Source: Raffaelea ambrosiae
Taxonomy: Eukaryota > Ascomycota > Sordariomycetes > Ophiostomatales > Ophiostomataceae
Reading direction: 5' to 3'
DNA length: 64,000 nucleotides
Assembly (NCBI GenBank): GCA_002778195.1
Contig: PCDI01000017.1
Location: 42,498-106,497 of the forward strand
Shown: piece after piece, positions 24,816-37,141 of the stretch
Layout of the letters: the number at the start of each line of letters is the position of its first letter
Position numbering within the stretch: position 1 is the stretch's first letter
Program-made: the position numbers and the translations under genes
The notes under the pieces: model-generated
Database searches by the model: none
What the model was told of the DNA's origin: nothing
What the model saw: only the letters and a program-made list of their open reading frames with translations

Positions 24816-25757
24816 CACCAAGTGGCTGCTACAGAATCCCGCCTGCAGAAACGTAATGCTTTGCTCGACAATATAGTCGTCTCCGCCGGCGTGTGGACAC
24901 TTTCCCATAGCAATGGCGCACACGACATGCTCGTATGTGCCTCGGAGCCACCATTCCCATGGTCTAGAGGCCCAGGTGCTCCCGCAGCATTGCAACCGGA
25001 CGAAGCTAGGAAGAATAGGAAACCGACCGGGGATTCTCCCGCAAGAGACAGACGCACATGAGGACGCCAAAATTAAGAGTTTTCCTCATGGGCAGGGGAA
25101 GGGGGCGAACATGTCGTACTCGCAGACGGAGCCGAGCCCAAAGCTAAATACGCAAGGCGATCCGTGGTTCTGGATTTCTGGCGATCAGCGACGTTTTTTT
25201 TTGTTCGTTGTCAGACATAGACAGTCTCACGAGAGGCGAATCTCGTGAGCAAGTATACAATGTACGAGTACAACTACGATGATGTTGTCATGGACTGCGA
25301 AACAATAGAAATAATCCTGTTGGCTGGCGCCTGCTTTGGGAGGACCGAAGTCCAGCCGGAACAGCAGGGAGCAAGCCAAAAAAAAAAAGCCAAGAGCGGC
25401 GGACAAAACAAGAAACTGCGATCCTATGCAGCCAAGACAGCAAAGAGATGGGGGGGCATGGATGGGATGGCACAGCAGCAATCAGCAACACCACCTCCTG
25501 GTCGGGAGCATGGGGGCTGCTTGAATCAAAAGTGTGCGCTCCATGTTCGTTGTTCTGGAAAAGGGAGGAAGCAGCCAGCCGGATGTCTCGAATTCCATAT
25601 TCGAAGCCAGTCCGAAGAGGAAGCTGCCAGTTTGCCTGCTGCAGGGTGCTGGAGATTTGGCCGTGCGGACTGCCCTTATGGACGAGACAAAACCGCCCGT
25701 CCCAAACTACTCACCGAGCTGGCTCTCTCCCGCGTACCAATATTGCGCGAGTGCATG

Positions 25758-25788
25758 CCCCCCCCGGGGGGGGGGGGGGGGGGGGGGG
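25758..25788. repeat. C8-G23 homopolymer junction
   Basis: Eight C are followed directly by 23 G. This can fold on itself, and the same C-then-G geometry flanks the gap at 12730. Confidence 0.85.
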
Positions 25789-25956
25789 TGTAGATATTAA
25801 CCGTGCGGCTTCTTTGGGTGAGAAGGCCCACTTTCGTTTGGCCTGCGACGAACAACGGACAAGACAGGCAGCCCCAGAAAAGAACCGCCGCCGGCCACGC
25901 TACCAATGTGTGTCGTCAGGGCCCCGTCAGTCTGGCTCTTTAAATCTGGTCAATTT

Positions 25957-25986
25957 GGTGATTCTGGTGATTCTGGTGATTCTGGC
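25957..25986. repeat. TTCTGGTGA tandem triplication
   Basis: Three perfect 9 bp units in non-coding DNA. Confidence 0.75.
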
Positions 25987-26185
25987 GGCTACGACCGGTC
26001 CAGTCCGTTTATCCGTGGTCATGGTCTTTGAGAGCCCTTTGTCTGAGTTTTCTGGAAGAGAAAAAATAAAAAATAAACCCCGGTCTGAGCCCTGGGGTCC
26101 TCCTTGTGCCTGGTATCTGCATCTAGAAGTAGTTGCCTTAGCGCTCGAACTGGGCCTTGTTCGAGCCAGTCGCATATCGTACGCA

Positions 26186-26191
26186 CACGTG
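26186..26191. promoter_or_regulatory. CACGTG element upstream of phosphate transporter
   Basis: CACGTG is the core site of the basic helix-loop-helix phosphate regulators Pho4 and NUC-1. This copy lies 880 bp before the transporter ATG, and I saw no second copy in the promoter. One 6 bp site is expected often by chance, so this is only a candidate. Confidence 0.3.
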
Positions 26192-27070
26192 TCCTGCTGG
26201 CCCGCCCACTTTCTCCCTCTCTCTCTCTCTCGCTTCCGACTCCGACTCTGGCCAGACAGAACGCCTCTTTTCGACCTAGCAGCCGTTGTTTGCTGTCTGG
26301 AAGCACGCAGAAAAGGGGAGGGGTGCGCGTGCCTGGTGGAGGGAGGGTGGCACTAGCCGTGCCTGGTGTGTGTACCACGCTCGCCCGCATGGCTTCACAC
26401 TAATGGTCTTCCATGGACACGCACTTACATGGGTCGTTTTCTATGAATGGCAGTCGACATGGGAGGCCACTAAGGGGGAAGGAGCAAGGAGGGATCCCTC
26501 TGCGTGGCGGCGCGCTCTCTCGAACGCGCACTTGCTGCGAAAAGGAAGAGAGAGAAGCAAAAATAAAATAAAAATACATAGTAGCAAAAAAAAATATTAA
26601 GCCGCAACTCACACTCATACTGACCCTCGTGCTCACCCCCCCCCCCCCCCCGTTCCTCTCCAAGAAGAGAACGCCTTGCTGACCCTAGCCTCTTTGATGT
26701 AGCTTCCGAGAAGAGAGGCTACGACAAGAGAGAGCCAAAAAAAAAGTCTTGTTTCGTCCTGGGGCCTTGGCATTTGTTCGCCAGTGACGACGCTGCCCTT
26801 GCTCTTGCCCGAGCTGGTGCTCCCCAAGCTCCTTCGTTCCCGTTGTTGTTTATAAGAAATTGGCCCATCCCGCCTTTCCTCGATCCCAGTTCCTGTCCCT
26901 CCCTCTTCTTTTTCTCTCCTCACCTCCTTTGCCATCCCCCAAGGTCGCCTCGACATCTCTTGTCCACCATCGCGTGTTGACTTGGCTTTTCTTCTTTACT
27001 TTCCTTTATCTTTTTTTTTTTTTAATTGTTGATATCTCACCACAGCCCTCCCCTCCTACCAGCATCCGCA

Positions 27071-29078
27071 ATGGCTGACCAGGCTGCCCCTGCGGGCACC
27101 GCCGCCGCCGACATGACGTCCGGCGGCAACGCTGCCTACCACAACTTCCACAACGACTTCGTCCACATCAAGGACCCCAACGAGCGTCGCCGGCTCGCCC
27201 TCGCCGAGGTCGACAAGGCCCCCTTTGGCTGGTATCACGTCCGCGCCATCGTCGTGGCCGGCGTCGGCTTCTTCACGGACTCCTACGACATCTTCGCCGT
27301 CTCCCTGCTCACCACCATGCTCGGCATTGTTTACTACCCCGGCGTCGGCAAGATGCCCACCACCTCGGACACCGCTATCAAGCTTTCCACCTCGGCCGGT
27401 ACCGTCATTGGCCAGCTCGGGTTCGGTGCTGCCGCTGATATTGTACGTCGCAGCCGCCTAGACAAGCATGCTGCCGCCCTGTCAGGCTTTTGAGTGAATC
27501 ATGGACTTGGCGCTAACCAATCTCCTCCCCCCTCCCAACAGCTTGGTCGCAAGAAGATGTACGGCTTCGAGCTGATCGTCATCATCTTCGCCACCCTCGC
27601 CCAGGCGCTCACCAGCGGCTCCCAGGCCGTTGACATCATCGGCATCATCATCTTCTGGCGTGTGCTGATGGGCATCGGCATCGGTGGTGACTACCCGCTG
27701 TCGTCCATCATCACCTCCGAGTAAGTGCAGCCCATCCCGCCAACAAACAGTCGACAAGCCAACAGCCACCTACCCCCCCCCCCTTTCGTGGCTGGGGAAG
27801 TTCCAGACGCTAACAGAACGCCCATATTACAGGTTCGCTACCACCAAGTGGCGAGGTGCCATGATGGGCGCCGTGTTCGCCATGCAGGGTCTTGGCCAGC
27901 TGACAGCTGCCTTTGTCATGCTGTTCGTCACCCTCGGCTTCAGGGGCTCGCTGGAGTCCTCGACCCAGGTCTCGAACTGCACAGGCGTCTGCTCGCTGGC
28001 CGTCGACAAGATGTGGCGTGTGCTGATCGGCTTCGGTGCCGTCCCGGGCTGCATTGCCCTGTACTACCGCCTGACCATCCCCGAGACGCCGCGTTACACC
28101 TTTGACATTGCCCGCGATGTCGAGAAGGCCGATGACGACGTCAAGGCCTACATCGCCGGCCGCCACGAGGGCAACCCGGACGAAGCCTCTCGCATTGCTG
28201 CCCAGAAGCTGGCCAAGGAGCAGATGGCCGGCAACAAGGCCAGCTGGGGTGACTTTGCGCGCCATTACGCCAAGCCCAAGAACGCCATGCTCCTGTGCGG
28301 GTAAGTCGGCACTGCTCGCTAGCACCACAGCCTTTTTCACACTTGGTATGCATCATCGACTAACAGAACCCCCAACAGCACTGCTCTGTCCTGGTGCTTC
28401 CTGGACATTGCCTACTACGGCCTGTCCCTGAACAACGCCACCATCCTGAGCGTCATCGGCTACTCCACCAGCCACACCACGACCACCTACCAGTTCCTGT
28501 ACAACACCGCCATCGGCAACCTCATCATTGTCCTGGCCGGCGCCGTGCCCGGCTACTGGTTCGCCGTCGCCACCCTCGACACCGTCGGCCGCAAGCCTCT
28601 GCAGCTGGGCGGCTTTGCCATCCTGACCGTCCTCTTCGTCATCATGGGCTTTGCGTACAACCACCTGTCGTCCCACGGCCTGCTGGCCATCTACGTCCTG
28701 GCCCAGTTCTTCTTCAACTTTGGCCCCAACACCACCACCTTCATCGTGCCCGGCGAGTGCTTCCCGACCCGCTACCGGTCCACCTCCCACGGCATCTCTG
28801 CCGCCTCTGGCAAGATCGGCTCCATCATCGGCCAGGGCGCCATTGCTCCTCTGCGCACTCGCGGTGCCACCAAGGACAACGCTGCCCCCTGGATGGACCA
28901 CGTTCTGGAGATTTACGCCCTCTTCATGCTTCTTGGCTGCTTCTCTACCCTGCTGATTCCCGAGACCAAGCGCAAGACGCTTGAGGAGCTCTGCGGCGAG
29001 GAGGAGATCTACCAGACCGGCGAGAGCGGCACTCCCCAGAACGGCGCCGTCCTCGAGAACAAGAGCCTGGACGCATAA
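27071..29078 (+). CDS. PHO84: PHO84-type H+/inorganic phosphate symporter
   Basis: Four exons: 27071-27442, 27542-27720, 27833-28300 and 28379-29078, giving 572 residues. Introns of 99, 112 and 78 bp have GTACGT or GTAAGT donors, and CTAAC branch motifs. It imports phosphate with protons across the plasma membrane. The family residues in TM1 are present (FFTDSYDIFAVSLL, with the Asp pair). The MFS loop motif GQLGFGAAADILGRKKMYG spans the exon 1/2 junction, and GIGIGGDYPLSS, IPETPRYTFDIARDVE, PGECFPTRYRSTSHG and IPETKRKTLEELCGE follow in the usual order. A long central hydrophilic loop lies at about 270-345. The pyrimidine-rich leader is typical of strongly expressed fungal genes. Identification is firm, but assignment to the high-affinity PHO84 type rather than a close paralogue is by overall similarity. 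Confidence 0.94.
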
Positions 29079-31922
29079 GCAAATCAGAATTCGCAATCTA
29101 CGCATTTGGCTCTCATACCTGCGATAATATACCACGAACCAAAAAAAATAAAAAAAAATAAAAAAATAAGAAAATGGGGGACGCGCTGTGGTTTGCATCA
29201 GTCCGTTTGTGCAGAGGAGAAGTGACGTCGTTTCGGAAGAGACAATTTCTCGCACAGCTTGCTAGTGAACTATTTGTTGTCGTCATATTCTCGGTTGGTT
29301 GCATTTGTCTCCATTATTTAATCTCATATCGAGGACAGGATTTTGATTTTGGACCAACCTGGATTTTTTTTCTTTCTTTTTTTTCCCCCCCTCTTTTTCC
29401 TTTTTCAGCAGTCAAATACTATTTCATTGTTCCTGACACCGACGCACACATATATCCCCTCTTTATACCTGGTGCTTTCACGTCAGTGTTCCCCCCCTTG
29501 TGTTACATATTTATGCGCACGAGAGCTTGCTCTTCACTGCACTTTTCTATCACTTTTCATGTTTCTACTAGTATTTATCCCTGATATCCAATCACCGCAA
29601 ACAAGAACGCACGAACACTTGGTATTCTCTAGTCACAGACCATAGACAAAAAGACTGGCAGAACACAGAACAAAGCTATTTTCAAACAGTGCACACGACA
29701 GCAAGAACGTAAAAAAATAGAGACTGAATACGAGTGTACCGGTAAACAAGGAGAGAAAAAAGGGAAACCCTAAAGCTTTAGTCACCAAAGGTAAAGGGGA
29801 AACTTTTTTATCTGGCTCAGGGAGTAAGAAAACGGGGAAGTCGATTGAGGGACGTGCCTGGCAGTTATTCCATTTGTGCCAACTCCACAACTAGTTCCCG
29901 GGTAGTCAGATCTCTAGTCGATACGTTGACAGATGAGATCTGTGCTCCTTCGAATTAGTAGTTTCTCCATACACAATGAAACCAGCCCTTCTTTTGGGTA
30001 GGCGGTCACAACACAGCTCTATTGTGAGCTTTGGCCTTGCGTGCCACATCCGTGAACTCGCGGTTCTAGATGTGATAGAAGTATGGGCCGTCAACCATTG
30101 CCGCAGTCATACAATGAACACCAACACAACATCATTCTGCAAGCTACGGGACGATGAGTAAAAGCTCGTTGTAGAAGGGGGCTGACACTGGCTGTCTCGT
30201 TGGACGCATATTGGCTGTCCAACAAAAGCAGAAGCAACCAAGTCCGTCCGGACAGCTCACCAGACCGTATCTTCATTGTAGGTGTTCTCTGGCGGTGTGG
30301 TGGTGTTTTCTGTGCTTCCAAGCGTTGCCAGGAGATCTTAAATACCGAGTCTGCTTCTCAAGAAGGCCGAGGCAGGCAACATCGTGTCAATGGAGGGACA
30401 AGCACAACTACGTGTGCCCTGTCTGGTCGCAGCCGTTTGTGGAGTGGAACACTCCCGCATGTGTTCCATGCTGTATTGAAAGCGGAACGGGGACAGCAAC
30501 CTCTGGAATACAACGAAAAGCATCCAAAACAGCGTTGCAAGAGCAGATTGAAAACCATCGATATCCCGGAAAAAAATTCCCCTTTCCTTCTGGCCAAGCC
30601 TTTGTCTTATATACACGTCTGCTCTTCAAGCCGGTAGTTCTCCTTGTCTCACCACTGTTTCTTCTTCGTCCACCAACGCCAACTCAGTATGAAAACCCCC
30701 CCCCAGCAACGTCCATCACCCGGTTGCTGTCCAGATGCCCTTGTTCACGACCATCACCTGCCCGCTCCGTGCATGAGTGAGCACAAGGCCAATTCAGGGG
30801 CAAGCTCGCGCCGTGCCCACAATGAAGAGGTCTTCCTCATTTTGAGAACGGGTAACAGAAGTATCTAGGCTGCTTCAACACCCTTGGAATGGACCACGGT
30901 GTTTCCTTCTCAAGGTAGCAGAAACCAGATCGAATGCCTCGGCGAAAGTCGACAGTCAGATGGCTGGCGACGGCACCCCGAGTCAAGAGACCGGTCGAGG
31001 GTTGACCTCCTTCAGAAAGCCCTTGATTGGGGATACCAAAGTTTCGTATCAAGTCGACATGCGGCGAGGGTTGGCGCACGCCGCCCACGTATATGACAGC
31101 AACAGGAGAGAAAAACTGTGGCATGCGCAACGACACGCCATGTTTGCACTCAACAAAAGACACAAGCCATTGCGGGCAACCCGCAAAGGTCTGCATACGG
31201 GACGTGCCCTAAACTTGGCCGAAGGAAAACGAGGATATCTCCTCTATTGAGTATGTGTGCGTGTGTGCGTCATGGCCGTGTCTGGCGAGAGGGTGGTGTC
31301 CGAAACTTCAAGTCTTCGTAGGCAGTTATTGGGCAGAGATAGGCTCCCAGCCGTGTTCTTGAAGACATCCATCCTGAGAGAAACGTTCGCTCGAGAGTTT
31401 CCAAAGCGTCTTGTCGGTTGTCATGGTATGTTGCCGTCTCTTGTACCGAGGGGTCTTTGGTCGATGATAAAGGTGAGGGGTCAAATTTGAGAAGCTGGAG
31501 TTGAAGGAGGAAGAAGAAAGGGAAAGAGAGTTGAGAAGGCCTTTATATCCGCAATAATTGTGGATCCCAGCCTTGTTGGCAGAGCGAACAGGTAACCAAG
31601 AGTGGAAAACGCACTGAAAAGAAAGGGATCTGAAGGGAGGTTGAAAATGAGATGAGAAAGTGTGCGTACAGATGAGTTGAGTAGAGCCTGAGAAGGCAAT
31701 TCTGAAAGAAGGCTGGCAACAAGATGGGAAGAGACGAGGAACGCATCAACAACACGTGGGTGAGTCGGAGTTGACAACTGCCCGAATACGACAACAAATC
31801 AGACTTGGCCCAGACTCATAAAGCATGGGGTTTTATTTGAGCTCTTGTTATCTCGAACCAGCGAAAGCCAATCTGTTTAGAGTGCCATGGCCGTTTTGCG
31901 AGAACAAGCAATGCCTTCCAGG
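29079..31922. other. Intergenic region, no gene supported
   Basis: This holds the 3' regions of the phosphate transporter (plus) and 5-oxoprolinase (minus). The first 600 bp are AT-rich with T tracts. Scattered small frames have no family features. Nothing else is recognised. Confidence 0.55.
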
Positions 31923-34900
31923 CTAGACGGCTTCGGCAGTTTGGTTCCAGTTGTGCACACTCCCCCGCGGCTCGAACTGGTAGCCAGACGTCGACGTCGC
32001 TTGCCCGTCCGTGTGGATAGGATGTGCCCCATTCGTTCCATGCGTTCCCTGGGCATCCTCGGGACGGCCCCAGCCGCCACCTCCCGGTCTGGACGCGTGT
32101 TTCGTGAGTCAGTGGGAACATGGTTGGACAAACAACGAGGAAAACAAAAAGAGGGGGCAACGTACGTGTGAATCACCACCCGCTCGCCCGGGGCCACGTC
32201 CAGCTCCATCTTGCCGCCCATGTTGATGACCCGCTCGCGGATTTTGTGTCCGCCGCTGTCCGTGTCGTCCTCCTTCTTGATGTACAGGTTCTTCCCGGCG
32301 GCGCCCGGCTGGCCGCCGGCCATGCCGTACGGCCGCACCACGCGGCGCTCGCTGAGCATGGACACGTGCAGCGGCACGCGGAACTCGACGTCGCGGATGC
32401 AGCCGTCGCCGCCGCGGAAGCGGCCGGGGCCGCCAGAGCCGGGCCGCAGCTTCCACTGGCGCAGGACGACGGGGTAGCGCAGCTCGTAGACCTCGGGGTC
32501 GGCGCAGCGCGTGTTGGACATGTGCGTGTGCACGCCGGACGTGCCGTGCCAGCCGGGGCCGGCGCCGTGGCCGCCGGCAATGGTCTCGATGTAGCCGAAG
32601 CCGGGCTCGGTGTCGTTGCCGCGGCCGAAGCCGAAGACGTTGACACAGCCCTGCGAGGCGGCGCAGGCGCCAAAGGCGCCCAGCACGACGTCGGTGATGC
32701 GCTGCGACGTGATGCTGTTGCCGGCGCAGACGGCGGCGTGGCGCGACGGCCGCAGGAGGCTGCCGGGCGGGATGCGGATGCGGACGGGCGCCAGACAGCC
32801 CTCGTTGAGCGGGATGTCCTGGTTGATCAGGCAGCGCAGCGCGTAGATGACGGCGGCGTGCGTGATGGCCGGGGGCGCGTTGAGGCAGTTGAGCGTCTCC
32901 TCGGAGGTGCCGGCAAAGTCAAAGTCGGCGGTGCCGGCGGCGCCGTCGATGCGGATCTGCAGGGCGATGACGGAGCCGTCGTCGAGGCTGTCCGCAAAGG
33001 ACAGCCGCGGCTGCCGGGTGGCGGCCACCCCCCGGAGGAACGCGCGCACGGCCGTCTCCGCGTTGCGCGCAATGGCGTCCATGTACAGGTGCACCACCGG
33101 CCGCGAGAAGGCCCGGATCAGCCCGTGGATCAGGTCCGCGCCCTTCCGGTTGGCCGCAATGGCCGCCCGCAGGTCCGACAGGTTCTCGCTCCAGTTGCGC
33201 GTGCCGCTCGAGCCCGCGTGCCGCCGCGGCGGGTCGTGCCGCAAAAACTGCGCCGTCGCCGCCTCGTTGAACCGGCCCTCGCTCACAATCTTGTAGCTCA
33301 CCGTCGCCGCCCCCTCCTCGTACAGGTACTTGCTGTTTGACGGCATCGACCCGGGGCTGATGCCGCCCACGTCCGCGTGGTGTCCGCGCGAGGCCACCCA
33401 GAACAGAATCTGTTCTTTTCTGTCCTCGCTTCGCTCGCTTTGACTTTCCTCGGTGTCGTCCTCGGTCGTCCCCCAGACCGGCGTCATCACCGTAATGTCC
33501 GGCAGGTGCACACCGCCCGCCATCGGGTGGTTGCTGCACAGCACGTCCCCCGGCTTCAGGTCCGCCCGGAAGTGCTCGTACTGGAACCGCACCGCCGCCT
33601 CCATCGAGCCCAGGTGCACCGGCACGTGCGGCGCGTTCGCCACCAGCCGCCCCGTCGGCGAGAACAGCGCGCACGAAAAGTCCAGCCGCTCCTTGATGTT
33701 CACCGACACCGCCGTCTTCTGGAACGCCCGCCCCATCTGCTCCGCAATCGACATGAACCGGTGCCCGAAAATCGACAGCCGCACCGGGTCCACCGTCGTC
33801 GCGCTGACCTGCCGCACCGGCGGCAGCGGCAGGTCCAGAATCACGTGCCGGCTGAGCACCGTCGCCGTCACCCGCGGCTCCACCACGATCGTCTGCGTCT
33901 GGTCGATGATCGTCGCCGGGCCCACAAGCGTGCACCCGGGCCGCAGCCGCTCCAGCCGGTAGATGGGCGTCGTCGTCCAGCCGCCGTCGCCGCCGCCGCC
34001 GCCGTCGCCGTCGCCGGTGGTGGTGGTGGTGGTCGTCGTCGTCGGGGCAAAGTACACCTGCGACCGGCCGTCCTCGCTGGCCGGGTCGACGTCGAACCGG
34101 GCCACCGTGGCGAGCTCGTCGTACGGCGATTCGTCGTGGGCGTCGGGCCCCCCACCCCCCGAGGCATGCCCGATGCCCCGGACGCGGATGTCTTCCAGCA
34201 GCACCTTCTTGTCCGGAAACGTAAACGAGTACTCCCGCTGGTGCTGCCGCGTGAACGCGGCCAGATAGTCGCCGTCGCCCCCCGCCGCCGCCGGCGCGCG
34301 CACCATCAGGCTGTTGTCCGTGCCCTGGTACCGCAGGTTGAGGTACACCTCGTGCGTGATGCGGTCGGGCGCGATGCCGTCCGCGGTCAGCTCGCGGTCC
34401 ACCTCGGCGCGCAGCTCGTCCACCACCGGCTGGACCGCGGCGGCGGACACAAACACGCCGGACGCCGGCCGCTGCGCCTCGTGCACCGTGTCGGCCAGCG
34501 CCATGCCGTACGCCGACAGGATCGACGAGTGGCGGTGGATCACCACGCGCCGGATCGACAGCGACGCCGCGATCGCGCACGCGTGCTGCCCGCCCGCGCC
34601 GCCAAAGCACGCCAGGTGGTGCGCCGACGTGGCGAACCCGCGGGCCTCGGTCAGCGCGCGGATCGGCTTGGCCATGGCCTCGTTGGCGACGTCGATGAAC
34701 CCCATGGCCACCGCCTCGGGCGTCTGGGCCTGGCCCGTCTCCGCGCTGATCTGCCGCGCGAGCGCCGCAAACTTGTCCCGCGTGATCTGCACGTCCAGCG
34801 GCTCCTGCTCGCTCGGCCCGAAGATCTGGGGGAAATAGTCGGGCAGCAGCCGGCCCGTGAACGCGTTGGCGTCGCTGATCGTCAGGGGCCCGCCCTTGCG

Positions 34901-36341
34901 GTAGCACGCCGGCCCCGGGTGGGCGCCGGCCGAGTCGGGCCCGACGCCGAACAGGCCGTGCCGCCAGTGCAGAATGCTGCCGCCGCCGGCGGCGACCGTG
35001 TTGATGTCGAGCTGCGGCGCCATGATCGTAATGCCGGCCGTACAGTTCTCAAAGGTGTGCTCGAACGCGCCGTCGAAGCGCGACACGTCGGTGCTGGTGC
35101 CGCCCATGTCGAAGCCGATCACCGGCACCTTCTCGGCCGCGTGGTAGCTGGTCCGCGCATAGCCGACGACGCCGCCGGCGGGGCCGGAGAGCACGGCGCG
35201 CAGGCCGCTGAATCTGGACAGTGTGAACAAACGGCACAAGGGTCCGCAAAGAGGCCGCCCCGACTCACTTCCGCACATCCACGAGGCCGCCGTCGCTCTG
35301 CATAAACTCGCATCGCGTGTTCGCCGACTGCAGGTTGTCGGTGAAGCCGGCCTGGAAGCCCTGGATGTAGTTCTGCACGACCGGCGTCAGGTAGGCATCC
35401 GCCGTGGCCGACATGCCCCGCGAGAGCATCTTGATCATGGGCAGCGTCAGGCACGAGACGGTCACCATGGGGAACCCGACCTCGGTGGCGATCTTCTGGA
35501 TCGCGAGCTCATGGTCTGGGTGCGGCACGGTTAGGCGCATGTTAGGGGATCGGGTTCTCGGCAGGGGGTCCCGCGCGTACCTGGGAAGGTGTACGAGTGC
35601 GTCAGACAGACACACAGCGTGCGAAAGCCCTCGTCGTAGAGCTTGACCAGGTCGGCGCGCACCTGGTCCCGGTCGAGGCGCTTGAGGATCCGGATCACCT
35701 GGCCGTTGACGCCGCGCACCAGGTCCGGGTCCGTCTGCAGGGCGGCTTCGGCGGCGGCCGTGTCGGCGTCGTACGACGGGCTCTTCTGGTAGGTCTCGAC
35801 GGTGACGCGCTCCGGCACCTCCACCACGCGCTCGTACAGGACGTCCGGCTTCTGGATGTGCAGGTCGAACGTCTTGGGCCGCGACTGCAGGCCGATCTTG
35901 AGCGCGTCCGAGAAGCCCTCGGTGATCAGCAGGGCCACGCGCGCGCCCTTGCGCTCGAGCAGCGCGTTGGTGGCCACGGTGGTGCCCATGCGGATGGTCA
36001 GGCTCTGGAACGGGGCGGTGTCAATCTTCTGGTCCCGCGGGAACGGCCGGCCCGTGACCCGCTCCAGGATGCGGCGGATGCCTTCGATGGGCGCGTCGGC
36101 ATAGTTGCTGGGGTCTTCCGACAAGAGCTTGACGACAATGTCCTCGTCCTGTCCTTCGACGATGCCCAGGCAGTCGGTGAACGTGCCGCCGCGGTCTGCC
36201 GAGAGAACAGGAAAATGAGCAGGAGCGCAATGGTTTTTTTTTTTTTTTTTTTTTGGACATTCTGTCCACCGATCCAAGCCTACCTATGGCAATCTTGAGG
36301 CTGGGCCGGGCGTCCATCGACCCGTCGTTGTGGGAAGACAT
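31923..36341 (-). CDS. OXP1: 5-oxoprolinase (ATP-hydrolysing)
   Basis: Five exons: 36341-36284, 36195-35581, 35515-35269, 35213-32166 and 32088-31923, all kept in frame, giving 1377 residues. The enzyme opens 5-oxoproline to glutamate with ATP, closing the gamma-glutamyl (glutathione) cycle in the cytosol. The HyuA-like half shows DRGGTFTDC across the first junction, then IRMGTTVATNALLERKG, EGFSDALKIG, GMSATADAYLTPVV, SGPAGGVVGYA and GFDMGGTSTDVSRFDG. The HyuB-like half begins near residue 830 with FGHRFMSIAEQMGRAFQ. It has DVLCSNHPMAGGVHLPDITV and HHADVGGISPGSMPS, and ends with the Gly-rich TPGGGGWG in exon 5. A charged insert (about 15 residues, Glu/Ser-rich) sits before the HHADVGG motif, and a Thr/Gly-rich insert at about 730. 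Length slightly exceeds the usual 1280-1300. Without the last splice a false C-terminus results. Confidence 0.95.
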
Positions 36342-37141
36342 GGCTGGAAACGGGGATTGTTGGCAACTATGGGACAAAGCAGTTCTGGCTGCATGGCTCG
36401 GCATTGGGCCATTTCTGGGGAAGGGCGTCCCACGAGCAGCGCATCGACGTTATATCACCGTGGATCGCGCCTTCGTCGGCCACCTGGCCGTCGGGTATCG
36501 ACCTGCATCGATTTTCCGCCGATACAAGACAGCTTGGAGAGCAGGTGGAGGCGACGGGCCGCAGGTGTTCCCCGGGGTCGGCAGGCCCTGCAAGATAAGG
36601 GGCAGCCACTGCATGCAGGTGTGGACGGGGCACACGGGAGCACGTTCGGGGCGTATTTTCCCATCACGTCTGGGCTGGCTAGGCCCAACTAGCTCGACTT
36701 TCCGGCAGTGTGAGCATTGCGGAGAGATAAGAGCAGAGCGGCTGCGAAGCTGACTGTGCGTGTTCAGGCGGACCCTCGAATTGTTCTTTGATTGGCAAGT
36801 GGACCATGGGGGGCCCGGAAATGCACCGGCAGGTAACGGAAGCTATTAGCCAACCCTCCCGGCCCCGTCCCAAAAGCACGCGATCACTATTAGTCAACGG
36901 CTGCCCGATTTTCTCGCTTGCACCTGCATCTTCGGTCGTGCAGCCCACAGCAATCCGGCCTCGGCGTCAATTTGTCGCAACAGATGCGCTCTGCGGTGGC
37001 CTGACAGGTTTGTTCTTTTGTTCTTTTGTTCTTTTGTTCTTTGTTCTTTTGTTCTTTGTTATTTGTTCTTTCTCGCCAGTTTACTCTTGTCTGGGTCATC
37101 CCCAGAGCTCGGTTCCTTGCCTCTGGCCCTTTCTTTCCACC
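36342..37141. promoter_or_regulatory. Divergent promoter, 5-oxoprolinase / FAD oxidase
   Basis: 800 bp separate the two start codons. AGATAA (GATA-factor core) occurs at 36593-36598 and 36725-36730. Two sites in 800 bp are about what chance predicts, so nitrogen regulation by an AreA/NIT2-type factor is possible but not shown. The oxidase side ends in a TTTTGTTC repeat. Confidence 0.45.
37007..37071. repeat. TTTTGTTC tandem repeat in the oxidase leader
   Basis: About eight units of TTTTGTTC or TTTGTTC end 70 bp before the oxidase ATG. The T-rich tract sits where the transcription start or 5' UTR is expected. Confidence 0.8.

Larger units (their letters stand above)
21240..27070. other. Intergenic region, no gene supported
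   Basis: A stretch of 5.8 kb between HGH1 and the phosphate transporter. Open frames are short, overlap on both strands and lack family motifs. It contains a run of 27 G (22265-22291), a C8-G23 junction (25758-25788), a run of 16 C (about 26636-26651), an N at 24815 after a C run, and a triplicated TTCTGGTGA unit near 25960. The last 300 bp are pyrimidine-rich and are presumably the phosphate transporter promoter and leader. Confidence 0.6.

Noticed and set aside
33377..35305. Plus-strand open frame of 642 codons
   Set aside because: Antisense shadow of the 5-oxoprolinase exon 4. The Arg/His/Pro-rich text is the usual product of GC-rich codons read backwards.
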